A DNA stretch of 5,046 nucleotides from a bacterium. GTDB lineage: Bacteria; Desulfobacterota; UBA8473. The DNA is taken from contig WOUX01000140.1 of NCBI GenBank assembly GCA_009773075.1, positions 7,210 to 12,255 on the forward strand, read 5' to 3'. This document shows positions 1-5,046 of the stretch, piece by piece; the first letter of the stretch is position 1; every line of letters starts with the position of its first letter. A program made the translations under genes and the position numbers. The notes beneath the pieces are model-generated. The model made no database searches. It was not told the origin of the DNA and worked only from the letters and a program-made list of their open reading frames with translations.

Positions 1-635
1 TGTCCTCTGCATCCCATAGTCGGAACCTTTTCTATAACTGAATAACCATGTGTCCCCTTTTCTATCACGAATGCACTGATACCCCTTGCCCCCTTGGAAG
101 GATCGGTCTTTGCCATAACCACTCCCCAATCTGCAGCATGGGCAAAGCTCATATACCTCTTTCTTCCATTGAGAACATACTTGCCATTTTTCATCTCGGC
201 AACGGTTTCAAGGGCACTGGCATCGGAGCCCACACTGGGCTCGGTAAGACCAAAGGCACCAAAGGCCTCCCCCCTGGCTACAGGTGCCACATACTTTTTC
301 TTCTGTTCTTCGTTGCCGCCGGCCAGAATAGTCGTTGGTGCCAGGCCCGGTGCCTCCATAAGCATTCCAGCCATGGCAGACTGAGAGGCATATGTGATCT
401 CCTCAGCAGCTATGCATATGTCCAATATAGGCCATGCAGTGCCATCGTACTCCTCTGGTATATACATTGCCATATATCTATGGGGGGGCTGCCCCATCTT
501 TTTTATCAGCTCCCAGGGCATTTCGTCCTTTTCATCAATCTCCGCAGCTATGGGGGCAACCTCTCTCTTGCCAAATTCCCCTGCCTGTCGTTTAATCTCT
601 TCCTGTTCCGTTGTCAGATCGAAACAAATAGACAT
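1..635 (-). CDS. Acyl-CoA dehydrogenase, N-terminal 211 residues (3' end outside window)
   Basis: Flavoprotein that oxidises an acyl-CoA at C2-C3, or runs in reverse as an enoyl-CoA reductase, exchanging electrons with an ETF in the cytoplasm. Reading from the ATG at 633-635, the frame stays open to the window edge and gives 211 residues of a usual ~380. The N-terminal helical domain starts MSICFDLTTEQEEIKRQAGE. The FAD/substrate motif FGLTEPSVGSDAS is at residues 128-140, followed by the beta-domain segment NGRKRYMSFAHAADW (156-170). The catalytic Glu of the family would lie in the missing C-terminal part. The start is supported by a strong Shine-Dalgarno. It follows the dehydratase subunits by 31 bases, counted from the restored end of the second one, so it is probably co-transcribed with them. 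That context suggests it acts on the dehydratase/reductase product. A PPH-containing stretch at 50-52 makes the loop before YIPEEYDG slightly longer than I expect. Family is certain; substrate and direction are unknown. Confidence 0.93.
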   Translation of the reverse strand, partial: MSICFDLTTEQEEIKRQAGEFGKREVAPIAAEIDEKDEMPWELIKKMGQPPHRYMAMYIPEEYDGTAWPILDICIAAEEITYASQSAMAGMLMEAPGLAPTTILAGGNEEQKKKYVAPVARGEAFGAFGLTEPSVGSDASALETVAEMKNGKYVLNGRKRYMSFAHAADWGVVMAKTDPSKGARGISAFVIEKGTHGYSVIEKVPTMGCRG

Positions 636-640
636 TGTTT

Positions 641-649
641 TCCTCCTTT
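641..649 (-). promoter_or_regulatory. Ribosome binding site of the acyl-CoA dehydrogenase gene
   Basis: The minus strand reads AAAGGAGGA, five bases before the ATG at 633-635. It is close to a full anti-16S match and fixes this start. It lies in the 31-base gap after the restored stop of the preceding gene (667-669), a normal operon spacing. That spacing supports 667, rather than 761, as the original end of that gene. Confidence 0.85.
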
Positions 650-666
650 CAGTGACCTCATCGACC

Positions 667-807
667 CTATCTCCTCCTGGCATCGATGGTCTCCAGCAAG
701 GCTTCAATTCTCGTTCTTATCTGATCTTCCGAAACCATAGTAGAGTCGATCATATCCCCATCAATGACAATCCCGGGTATGCCGTATTTTTTTTCTATAT
801 TTGCTAT
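667..807 (-). pseudogene. Detached C-terminal 46 codons of the second dehydratase subunit, out of frame
   Basis: In the frame shifted relative to the upstream ORF, the minus strand from 807 to the TAG at 667-669 encodes 46 residues beginning IANIEKKYGIPGIVIDGD and containing SEDQIRTRIEALLETI. This is the standard end of this superfamily: helix, GIP, beta strand, D/E-D, then (I/V)xTR(I/L)xxxxE. The neighbouring subunit ends the same way, with GIPEVLIEVE and ESIKTRLQSF. It has no start of its own and belongs to the gene at 761-1897. It would be translated only if the frame were restored by an indel, an assembly correction or recoding. Confidence 0.85.
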
Positions 808-1897
808 TGGATGAGAAGAAAAGCATTCCGTCGATGGAATAGGTCTGTATCAGGTCCTCAATGTGCTCCTGCCCTCCCCACGGACCATCATGATAGGACA
901 AGGTATTAGGACTTGTGTAGATCAATCTGATCCACTCATGTATGATATCATCAGCCTCTGTGTTTATATCTTCAGGATGAGGGAAGAATTCCCATGGATA
1001 CCTTCCTGCGATGGGGATTGCCCCGTAAGGTATCATCATACGGATGAATTTTCCAAGGAATGACCAGGGAAGCCACCCATCCCAGTACAAGCGGTACTTC
1101 TCGCCGTCTGGATGAACAGCAGGGATATTCTTTTCTGTCCTCTCTTCGAGTTGTTTCAACAGATTATTGTAATATTCCAGGCTTTCAGGTTTCCCCATGG
1201 CATAAAATACAGGGGCTATGCTGACACCGTAATCCCAAAGTGTCCAGGGGCTCGGCTTTAACTTAAAGAACTCCCAGCATTTGTTACGAATGATACATGT
1301 CTCTTTCCAGGGTCTCAGGATACTCCTCATGTTTTCCTCATCAAACTTGCTGCCGCTCACTTCTTCTATGGCCGGTATGAGGGTTTCTTTCACCTGATCC
1401 GTTAAAAACTTCTCCAGTCGGGGCAGATCCTCCCTGGAGCGGGCCGACGGTATCTCTATCGTTACCGCTTTTATGCCAAATCTCCGGTGGATTGCTTCCA
1501 TATAATGAGACATCTCAGTGCAGAATCGTCCGCCGATCAATAAATCGGGCATAGGGAGGAGAACCTGCGGATTACTTACCGGCCAATCGTTCATTATCAT
1601 TGCCGCCATACCGGTGTGAAGGCGATGGTATGAACATGTATCCCGAAGCTCCCCGTATCTCTCGGCTGCTTCCAGGACTTCGTCCGCCATCCCTCTCCCG
1701 CCGCAATAGGCTGCATACCCAGCCATAAAATGGGATGCTATATTGGGAGTAGCATATGCATACACAAACATAGGGCCGGCACACCAGGCTATCTTCATGC
1801 CCTTTTCCTTTGCCTCCCTGAGCTCTCTCCAATGTCTATCAACAAGGGGACCTACCCCTGATGTGTCAAGTTTGTTTATCTTGTACTGTGTATTCAT
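761..1897 (-). CDS. 2-hydroxyacyl-CoA dehydratase / benzoyl-CoA reductase subunit (BcrB/HadB-like), frameshifted near the C-terminus
   Basis: One of the two [4Fe-4S] subunits of an ATP-activated cytoplasmic enzyme that either dehydrates 2-hydroxyacyl-CoA or reduces an aromatic acyl-CoA. The 378-residue frame begins MNTQYKINKLDTSG and carries the N-terminal family signature KIAWCAGP (35-42). Candidate cluster cysteines are C88 in RDTCSYHR and C126 in GRFCTEM. A C-terminal domain ends at IDGMLFFSSN (355-364). After residue ~364 the frame leaves the family pattern and stops at 761-763, giving a spurious tail of about 13 residues. The proper C-terminus follows in another frame down to 667, for a restored length of about 410, near that of HadB-type subunits (~408). 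Roughly 11-12 residues expected to hold the third cluster cysteine are absent. The gene starts one base after the upstream subunit's stop, with its Shine-Dalgarno inside that gene, so translation is probably coupled. Family is certain; substrate is not, and function as read is doubtful. Confidence 0.9.
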   Translation of the reverse strand: MNTQYKINKLDTSGVGPLVDRHWRELREAKEKGMKIAWCAGPMFVYAYATPNIASHFMAGYAAYCGGRGMADEVLEAAERYGELRDTCSYHRLHTGMAAMIMNDWPVSNPQVLLPMPDLLIGGRFCTEMSHYMEAIHRRFGIKAVTIEIPSARSREDLPRLEKFLTDQVKETLIPAIEEVSGSKFDEENMRSILRPWKETCIIRNKCWEFFKLKPSPWTLWDYGVSIAPVFYAMGKPESLEYYNNLLKQLEERTEKNIPAVHPDGEKYRLYWDGWLPWSFLGKFIRMMIPYGAIPIAGRYPWEFFPHPEDINTEADDIIHEWIRLIYTSPNTLSYHDGPWGGQEHIEDLIQTYSIDGMLFFSSNSKYRKKIRHTRDCH

Positions 1898-1898
1898 T

Positions 1899-3038
1899 CT
1901 AACGACCTCCTATCATTTCTCTGAACGATTGTAATCTGGTTTTTATACTCTCCAGGGAGATAACCTCATGCTCTACCTCTATGAGAACTTCTGGTATGCC
2001 GGCATTCGCCAATTCCACCTTTATGTCCGGATAATAGCATAGATGCGGCGGACAGTATTTGGTCAACAATGTTATGATACCATCTGCATTGAGTTTTTTT
2101 ACTTTACCAATCAATTCCTTCCCCCAATTTACCTCAACCTCTCCTCTGGCTGGGTCTACCGGAGTCTTAATAAAGTGGCGTTCCATTAATGCCCCTATGG
2201 GGTCATCCGTTATCTCTGCATCGTTAGCAAAGTATCTGTATCCAACATATATGTCATCATCTACAACGAGCATTCCTAAGTCTTCTATCATGTCCAGAAG
2301 CTCAAGCTGGGGATGGATACAGAGACATCCTGAAAGGAAGACCTTCTTTCCTTTTGCCGTCTTGTATCCATTCTTCTCCATCTCTGAGAGGAGGCTTTCG
2401 AGTAATTTGTTGTGTTCCTCTTTTGGCATCAACATGCTTGACCATACTATTCGGAGGACATCTCTGCCCCGCAAGATTCCCGGATTTTCCTTCCTTAGAT
2501 CATAAAGCTTCCTCAGCAATGAACGATTTTTGTTATAGAGTTTAATGCTCTCGTTTAACTTTTCATCCGTTATCTTTTCCCCTCCAAATTCCTCAAGCCT
2601 CTTTCTGAGTCTCTTGAATTCGTCTCTAGTGAAATCCTTTGAGGCTTTATCTCCATGGTATATTGGCGGAAGATAAAGATACTCTTCAAAGGCCGGGGGA
2701 CGATTATTTTCAACAATAAAAGGAACCTCCTGTGATTGCAGGCATTGCCTTAAAAAGACCATGCCGTCCATAAACTTCAATTTTCCTTTGACAGCATCAT
2801 CTACCACACTTTTGTTTATCGCGCAGTTATAGGGTGGCACATGGGCGTATCCCCATGTTATGGCCTCGTTACTTCTCCACATCACCACAGGAAGCATACC
2901 GGCGGCATGTATTATCTCCTCAGGTATCCACATGGGGAAGATACCAATAACCTTCTTTTTAGTATTCTCCTTCCATTTTGCAATACTAGTGTAAGGGTCT
3001 GACGGATATTCAACAAACTGCTTCATTATTTCTTCCAT
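1899..3038 (-). CDS. 2-hydroxyacyl-CoA dehydratase / benzoyl-CoA reductase subunit (BcrC/HadC-like)
   Basis: The smaller Fe-S subunit of the same two-subunit enzyme, 379 residues, close to the usual length of BcrC- and HadC-type proteins (about 375-385). The N-terminal domain has GIFPMWIPEEIIHAAGMLPV (32-51), matching the family's conserved 'PxE(I/L)xxAAGxxPV' entry. C72 (PPYNCAINKS) and C99 (FLRQCLQ) are candidate cluster ligands, with DGMVF (91-95) between them. The middle is a helical linker rich in Lys/Glu (about 130-230). The C-terminal domain has VFLSGCLC (233-240), DDDIYVGYRYF (260-270), and DGIITLLTKYCPPHLC (319-334), where C329 is the likely third ligand. It ends with GIPEVLIEVE and IKTRLQSF. 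The ATG at 3036-3038 is chosen for its AGGAGGT site; a Met at residue 5 is the only close alternative. It lies 144 bases after the GntR gene and one base before its partner. No ATPase activator is next to it. Dehydratase versus reductase cannot be decided from this sequence alone. Confidence 0.93.
   Translation of the reverse strand: MEEIMKQFVEYPSDPYTSIAKWKENTKKKVIGIFPMWIPEEIIHAAGMLPVVMWRSNEAITWGYAHVPPYNCAINKSVVDDAVKGKLKFMDGMVFLRQCLQSQEVPFIVENNRPPAFEEYLYLPPIYHGDKASKDFTRDEFKRLRKRLEEFGGEKITDEKLNESIKLYNKNRSLLRKLYDLRKENPGILRGRDVLRIVWSSMLMPKEEHNKLLESLLSEMEKNGYKTAKGKKVFLSGCLCIHPQLELLDMIEDLGMLVVDDDIYVGYRYFANDAEITDDPIGALMERHFIKTPVDPARGEVEVNWGKELIGKVKKLNADGIITLLTKYCPPHLCYYPDIKVELANAGIPEVLIEVEHEVISLESIKTRLQSFREMIGGR
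1905..1911 (-). promoter_or_regulatory. Ribosome binding site of the second subunit, inside the end of the first
   Basis: AGGAGGT on the minus strand lies seven bases before the ATG at 1895-1897. It is formed by the last codons of the upstream subunit (Ile-Gly-Gly-Arg-stop). With one base between stop and start, this is a classic translational-coupling arrangement for subunits made in equal amounts. Confidence 0.85.
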
Positions 3039-3046
3039 AGAAATTT

Positions 3047-3053
3047 ACCTCCT
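3047..3053 (-). promoter_or_regulatory. Ribosome binding site of the first dehydratase/reductase subunit
   Basis: AGGAGGT on the minus strand, eight bases before the ATG at 3036-3038. The spacing and full match select this ATG over the downstream Met codon at residue 5. Confidence 0.85.
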
Positions 3054-3172
3054 CACCTTTTTAATAGGGGAACTCATCCCTTCTCTTTTTTCAGGTTAGT
3101 TTAATTATGAAAAATTTCCTTTGAACAACCGTTTGCAGGATTTTTGGGGCAGGGGAAAGGAGAATTTTCCAG

Positions 3173-3192
3173 TGTGGACTAACTAGACCACA
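3173..3192. promoter_or_regulatory. 20-bp imperfect palindrome, candidate operator for the GntR regulator
   Basis: The plus strand reads TGTGG-A-CTA-AC-TAG-A-CCACA. Eight of the ten base pairs across the dyad are complementary; only the central pair and the sixth pair fail. It spans the TAG stop of the GntR gene (3183-3185) and lies about 135 bases upstream of the first dehydratase subunit's start. Its outer arms, TGTGG and CCACA, and the TGGTC read on the minus strand resemble FadR-type half-sites (TGGTC/GACCA), although the gap between arms is wider here. There is no T-tract, so it is not an intrinsic terminator. Operator function is inference from dyad symmetry and position next to a GntR gene. 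Confidence 0.4.
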
Positions 3193-3872
3193 AAGATTCT
3201 CCCCAGATGTCTCCTCATTAATCTGCCTACCTGAAATAGATGTTCCTCCACAGCTTTCCTGGCAGCTTCTGCATCTCTTTCAGAAAAAGCCTTCAGGATA
3301 TTTTTATGGGCAAATATACTTGAATCTATCATCCCAGGGCTTGTACAACCAAGATACCAGTACCTCCCCAATGGCCCGGTCCTCTGATTCAATAATCTTA
3401 TTAGAAGAGACTTATTACACGCTGAAATATAAATATTATGAAATTCATTGTTTAACTTTAGCCACCTCTCATAGTCACTCTGGCACTCCCCGTCCTCTAA
3501 AATGAGCTCTATTCCCCTTATCCTATCTATATCTGCCTCTGAGAGGTTATCCACGGACAAATAGGCTGCTAGACCTTCAAGTACACCGGCAATAAAATAC
3601 ATTTCTTCTATCTCTTCAGGAGACGATTTTAATACTGCAGCCCCTTTATTGGGGATTATCTTCACAAGCCCCTCAGTCTCCAGCCGCTTTATTGCCTCCC
3701 TCAAAGGTGTACGGCTTACGTTGAGCCTTTCCGCCAGTGATGCCTCTACCAGCCTCTCGCCAGGCTGAAAGTAACCGGAATATACAGCCTTTCTTAGGAA
3801 TTTATAGACAGATTTCTCTATGGAATCGCCCTTTTTCACTAACAGCTTAAACTCAAAGGGGTTACTACTCAA
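3183..3872 (-). CDS. GntR-family transcriptional regulator, FCD (FadR/VanR-like) subfamily
   Basis: DNA-binding regulator of 229 residues, usual for this subfamily. The N-terminal winged helix-turn-helix runs from about 17 to 82, with the hallmark stretches PGERLVEASLAERLNVSRTP (37-56) and LREAIKRLETEGLVKIIPNKG (57-77). The all-helical FCD ligand domain (about 88-220) shows NNEFHNIYISACNKSLL (141-157), H189 and H211. H145, H189 and H211 fit the family's three histidine metal ligands. Where many members have Asp four residues before the first His, this one has Asn141. The start is TTG at 3870-3872, chosen because GGAGGT sits six bases upstream. It has its own promoter upstream and is followed after 144 bases by the dehydratase genes on the same strand. 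FCD regulators usually sense a small carboxylic acid or its derivative, so control of the downstream acyl-CoA genes is a reasonable inference. The effector is unknown. Confidence 0.92.
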   Translation of the reverse strand: MSSNPFEFKLLVKKGDSIEKSVYKFLRKAVYSGYFQPGERLVEASLAERLNVSRTPLREAIKRLETEGLVKIIPNKGAAVLKSSPEEIEEMYFIAGVLEGLAAYLSVDNLSEADIDRIRGIELILEDGECQSDYERWLKLNNEFHNIYISACNKSLLIRLLNQRTGPLGRYWYLGCTSPGMIDSSIFAHKNILKAFSERDAEAARKAVEEHLFQVGRLMRRHLGRIFVV

Positions 3873-3878
3873 GAATTG

Positions 3879-3884
3879 ACCTCC
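3879..3884 (-). promoter_or_regulatory. Ribosome binding site that decides the TTG start of the GntR gene
   Basis: GGAGGT on the minus strand, six bases before TTG at 3870-3872. No in-frame ATG or GTG lies near this site, so the rare TTG start is the best supported. Confidence 0.8.
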
Positions 3885-3891
3885 AGAGAAT

Positions 3892-3911
3892 AATACAATC
3901 CAGAATACAAT
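3892..3911. repeat. 8-bp direct repeat in the GntR leader
   Basis: AATACAAT occurs at 3892-3899 and again at 3904-3911, twelve bases start to start, close to one helical turn. On the coding strand this is ATTGTATT-CTGG-ATTGTATT. It lies between the predicted -10 element and the Shine-Dalgarno of the GntR gene, where an autoregulatory site would be expected. In AT-rich sequence it could also be chance. Confidence 0.4.
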
Positions 3912-3925
3912 ATGATTTATCGTAC

Positions 3926-3953
3926 TTTATAACAAACAGTGATAGTTGGTCAA
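3926..3953 (-). promoter_or_regulatory. Predicted sigma70-type promoter for the GntR gene
   Basis: On the minus strand TTGACC (3948-3953, five of six to TTGACA) is followed after 16 bases by TATAAA (3926-3931, five of six to TATAAT). Transcription would begin around 3917-3920, giving a leader of about 45-50 bases before the TTG start. It lies in the 131-base gap after deoB, so the regulator and the genes after it can be transcribed independently of deoB. No strong terminator for deoB is visible in the same gap. Confidence 0.65.
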
Positions 3954-4003
3954 GATTTTTTTATGAATAAGATTTACCATTAACTCTTAACCTCAAGAGC
4001 GTG

Positions 4004-5046
4004 TCAAGATATGATGTCTTTCAAAAAACTAGTTCCATTCTCAAGGGAATTTACACCGAACACCGAGGCTATGGTCTGTCCTACATCGGCAAAGGTACGT
4101 CTGACACCTAAACATCTTCCTTTAGGACAGGATGGGTTAAACACCAGCAGAGGAACGTACTCCCTGGAATGATCTGTACCCGGGGTTGTGGGATCGCATC
4201 CATGATCAGCAGTAATAATCAGCAGATCACCATCGGCTAGCAAGCCTAAAATCTCAGGAAGGCTGTTGTCAAACTCTTTCAGTCCGTTGGCATATCCTTT
4301 AACATCTTTTCTATGCCCCCATATCATATCGAAGTCGATCAGGTTTGTAAAGATCAGCCCCTTATTCGTATATTTTATCGCTTCAATGGTCTTGATTATC
4401 CCATCAAGGTTGTTTTCGGTAGGGATTGTTAGACTCAATCCTCTGCCTGCAAATATGTCACTGATTTTGCCTACACCTATTACTGACAATCCAGCCTCTT
4501 TTAGGACGTCTAAAATAGTATCCCTGGGAGGAGGAATTGAGTAATCTTTTCTTGCCCTTGTTCTTTTAAAACTACCAGGTTTGCCAATAAAGGGACGGGC
4601 TATCACCCTTAATACACTATAGGGATTCAGTATCTCTCTGGTTACCTGACAGATCTCATAGAGCCTACTTAGAGGTATTATGTCCTCATGGGTAGCAATC
4701 TGAAACACACTATCCGCTGAAGTATATATTATAGGTTTTCCTGTGTTTAAGTGCTCCTCTCCCAGGTCTTTAATGATCTCTGTGCCTGAGGCTGGAAAAT
4801 TTCCAATGACATCCAGCCCTGTTGCCTCCTTAAACTTTTCTATAATCCCCTGGGGGAACCCATTGGGGAATACTGGGAAAGGAGTATCCAGAATCACACC
4901 GGCTAGCTCCCAGTGACCTGTAGTGGAGTCCTTCCCCTTCGACATCTCTGACATCTTTCCATAAAATGCCGTGGGTACTATGTTTTTTCTTAATCCCTTT
5001 ATATCCTCTATCAATCCCAATCCCATAGACTCTAAATTTGGGAGAT
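4004..5046 (-). CDS. deoB: Phosphopentomutase DeoB, C-terminal 347 residues (5' end outside window)
   Basis: Interconverts (deoxy)ribose 1-phosphate and 5-phosphate in nucleoside salvage; a cytoplasmic, manganese-dependent member of the alkaline phosphatase superfamily. The frame is open through the window edge: before the Met at 5024-5026 it reads LPNLES, matching the family's 'LPNL..LGLG', so that Met is not the start and roughly 45 N-terminal residues are missing. Counting from that Met, the phospho-acceptor segment is KGKDSTTGHWELAG (30-43). The cap domain has YTSADSVFQIATHED (100-114), ARPF (143-146) and KDYSIPPPRDT (160-170). The C-terminal metal site is DFDMIWGHRKD (231-241) and TADHGCDPT through GTDHSREYVP (272-292). 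The first residue after the Asp of the acceptor segment is Ser, where I usually see Thr. The gene ends 131 bases before the GntR gene, with a promoter between, so it belongs to a separate unit. Identification is secure. Confidence 0.96.
   Translation of the reverse strand, partial: LPNLESMGLGLIEDIKGLRKNIVPTAFYGKMSEMSKGKDSTTGHWELAGVILDTPFPVFPNGFPQGIIEKFKEATGLDVIGNFPASGTEIIKDLGEEHLNTGKPIIYTSADSVFQIATHEDIIPLSRLYEICQVTREILNPYSVLRVIARPFIGKPGSFKRTRARKDYSIPPPRDTILDVLKEAGLSVIGVGKISDIFAGRGLSLTIPTENNLDGIIKTIEAIKYTNKGLIFTNLIDFDMIWGHRKDVKGYANGLKEFDNSLPEILGLLADGDLLIITADHGCDPTTPGTDHSREYVPLLVFNPSCPKGRCLGVRRTFADVGQTIASVFGVNSLENGTSFLKDIIS

Noticed and set aside
482..488. C7 run (minus strand) inside the acyl-CoA dehydrogenase, as a possible frameshift
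   Set aside because: Sequence on both sides is family-like in the same frame (WELIKKMGQ before, YMAMYIPEEYDG after), so no frame change is needed.
48..740. Long plus-strand open frame (230 codons) across the acyl-CoA dehydrogenase region
   Set aside because: It lies antisense to a clear acyl-CoA dehydrogenase coding frame, its translation has no family features and is rich in Cys/His/Pro, and it has no supported ribosome site. The same applies to the plus-strand frames at 94-384, 394-909, 863-1063, 1743-1934, 2059-2505, 2354-2545, 3320-3505 and 4266-4544, and to the minus-strand frame at 1572-1832.
761..3038. Naming the pair bcrC/bcrB or hadC/hadB outright
   Set aside because: Both subunits match the superfamily, but the residues visible here do not let me separate benzoyl-CoA reductase from 2-hydroxyacyl-CoA dehydratases, and the diagnostic activator genes are absent.
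3104..3109. CATAAT as a -10 element for the dehydratase operon
   Set aside because: No acceptable -35 hexamer lies 16-18 bases upstream. The operon may be read from the GntR promoter or from a promoter of another type.
3984..3999. CTCTT-AACCTC-AAGAG hairpin just after the deoB stop, as a terminator
   Set aside because: The stem is only five base pairs with little GC and there is no T-tract directly after it on the minus strand, so it is not a convincing intrinsic terminator.
1..5046. CRISPR arrays, tRNA or rRNA genes, insertion sequences, riboswitches
   Set aside because: I saw no regularly spaced repeats, no tRNA-like cloverleaf, no transposase and no terminal inverted repeats. The two intergenic regions are too short for known large riboswitches and have none that I recognise.

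Overview
All five genes in this window lie on the minus strand, so transcription runs from high to low coordinates. In that order they are: the 3' part of a phosphopentomutase gene (deoB); a GntR-family regulator with an FCD-type ligand domain; two adjacent subunits of the 2-hydroxyacyl-CoA dehydratase / benzoyl-CoA reductase superfamily; and the 5' part of an acyl-CoA dehydrogenase gene. The plus-strand open frames are shadows of these genes.

The gene set points to an anaerobic bacterium. Radical, ATP-activated 2-hydroxyacyl-CoA dehydratases and benzoyl-CoA reductases contain oxygen-sensitive [4Fe-4S] clusters. Shine-Dalgarno sites are strong (AGGAGGT, AAAGGAGGA), one start is TTG, and base composition looks moderate. 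This fits a clostridial/Peptococcaceae-type Firmicute or a syntrophic/sulfate-reducing desulfobacterial lineage; the window cannot separate them.

Layout: 4004-5046 is deoB, open at its 5' end. 3873-4003 is an intergenic region with a good sigma70-type promoter and an 8-bp direct repeat in the leader. 3183-3872 is the GntR regulator. 3039-3182 is a second intergenic region, with a 20-bp imperfect palindrome over the regulator's stop codon. 1899-3038 and 667-1897 are the two dehydratase/reductase subunits, separated by one base. 1-635 is the acyl-CoA dehydrogenase, running off the window.

The catalytic genes make sense as a short reductive CoA-thioester module. A two-subunit Fe-S enzyme would either dehydrate a 2-hydroxyacyl-CoA to an enoyl-CoA or reduce an aromatic acyl-CoA, and a flavin dehydrogenase would act on the product. 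The order (two subunits, then acyl-CoA dehydrogenase) resembles the fldBC-acdA and hadBC-acdB fermentation clusters. The ATPase activator, CoA-transferase/ligase and ETF are not in the window. The GntR protein probably controls the module.

The most notable point is a lesion in the second subunit. The frame is broken near its C-terminus, and the break coincides with loss of about 11-12 residues that should carry the third cysteine ligand of the Fe-S cluster. The correct C-terminal 46 codons follow intact in another frame. The gene is either recently inactivated, polymorphic, recoded or misassembled.
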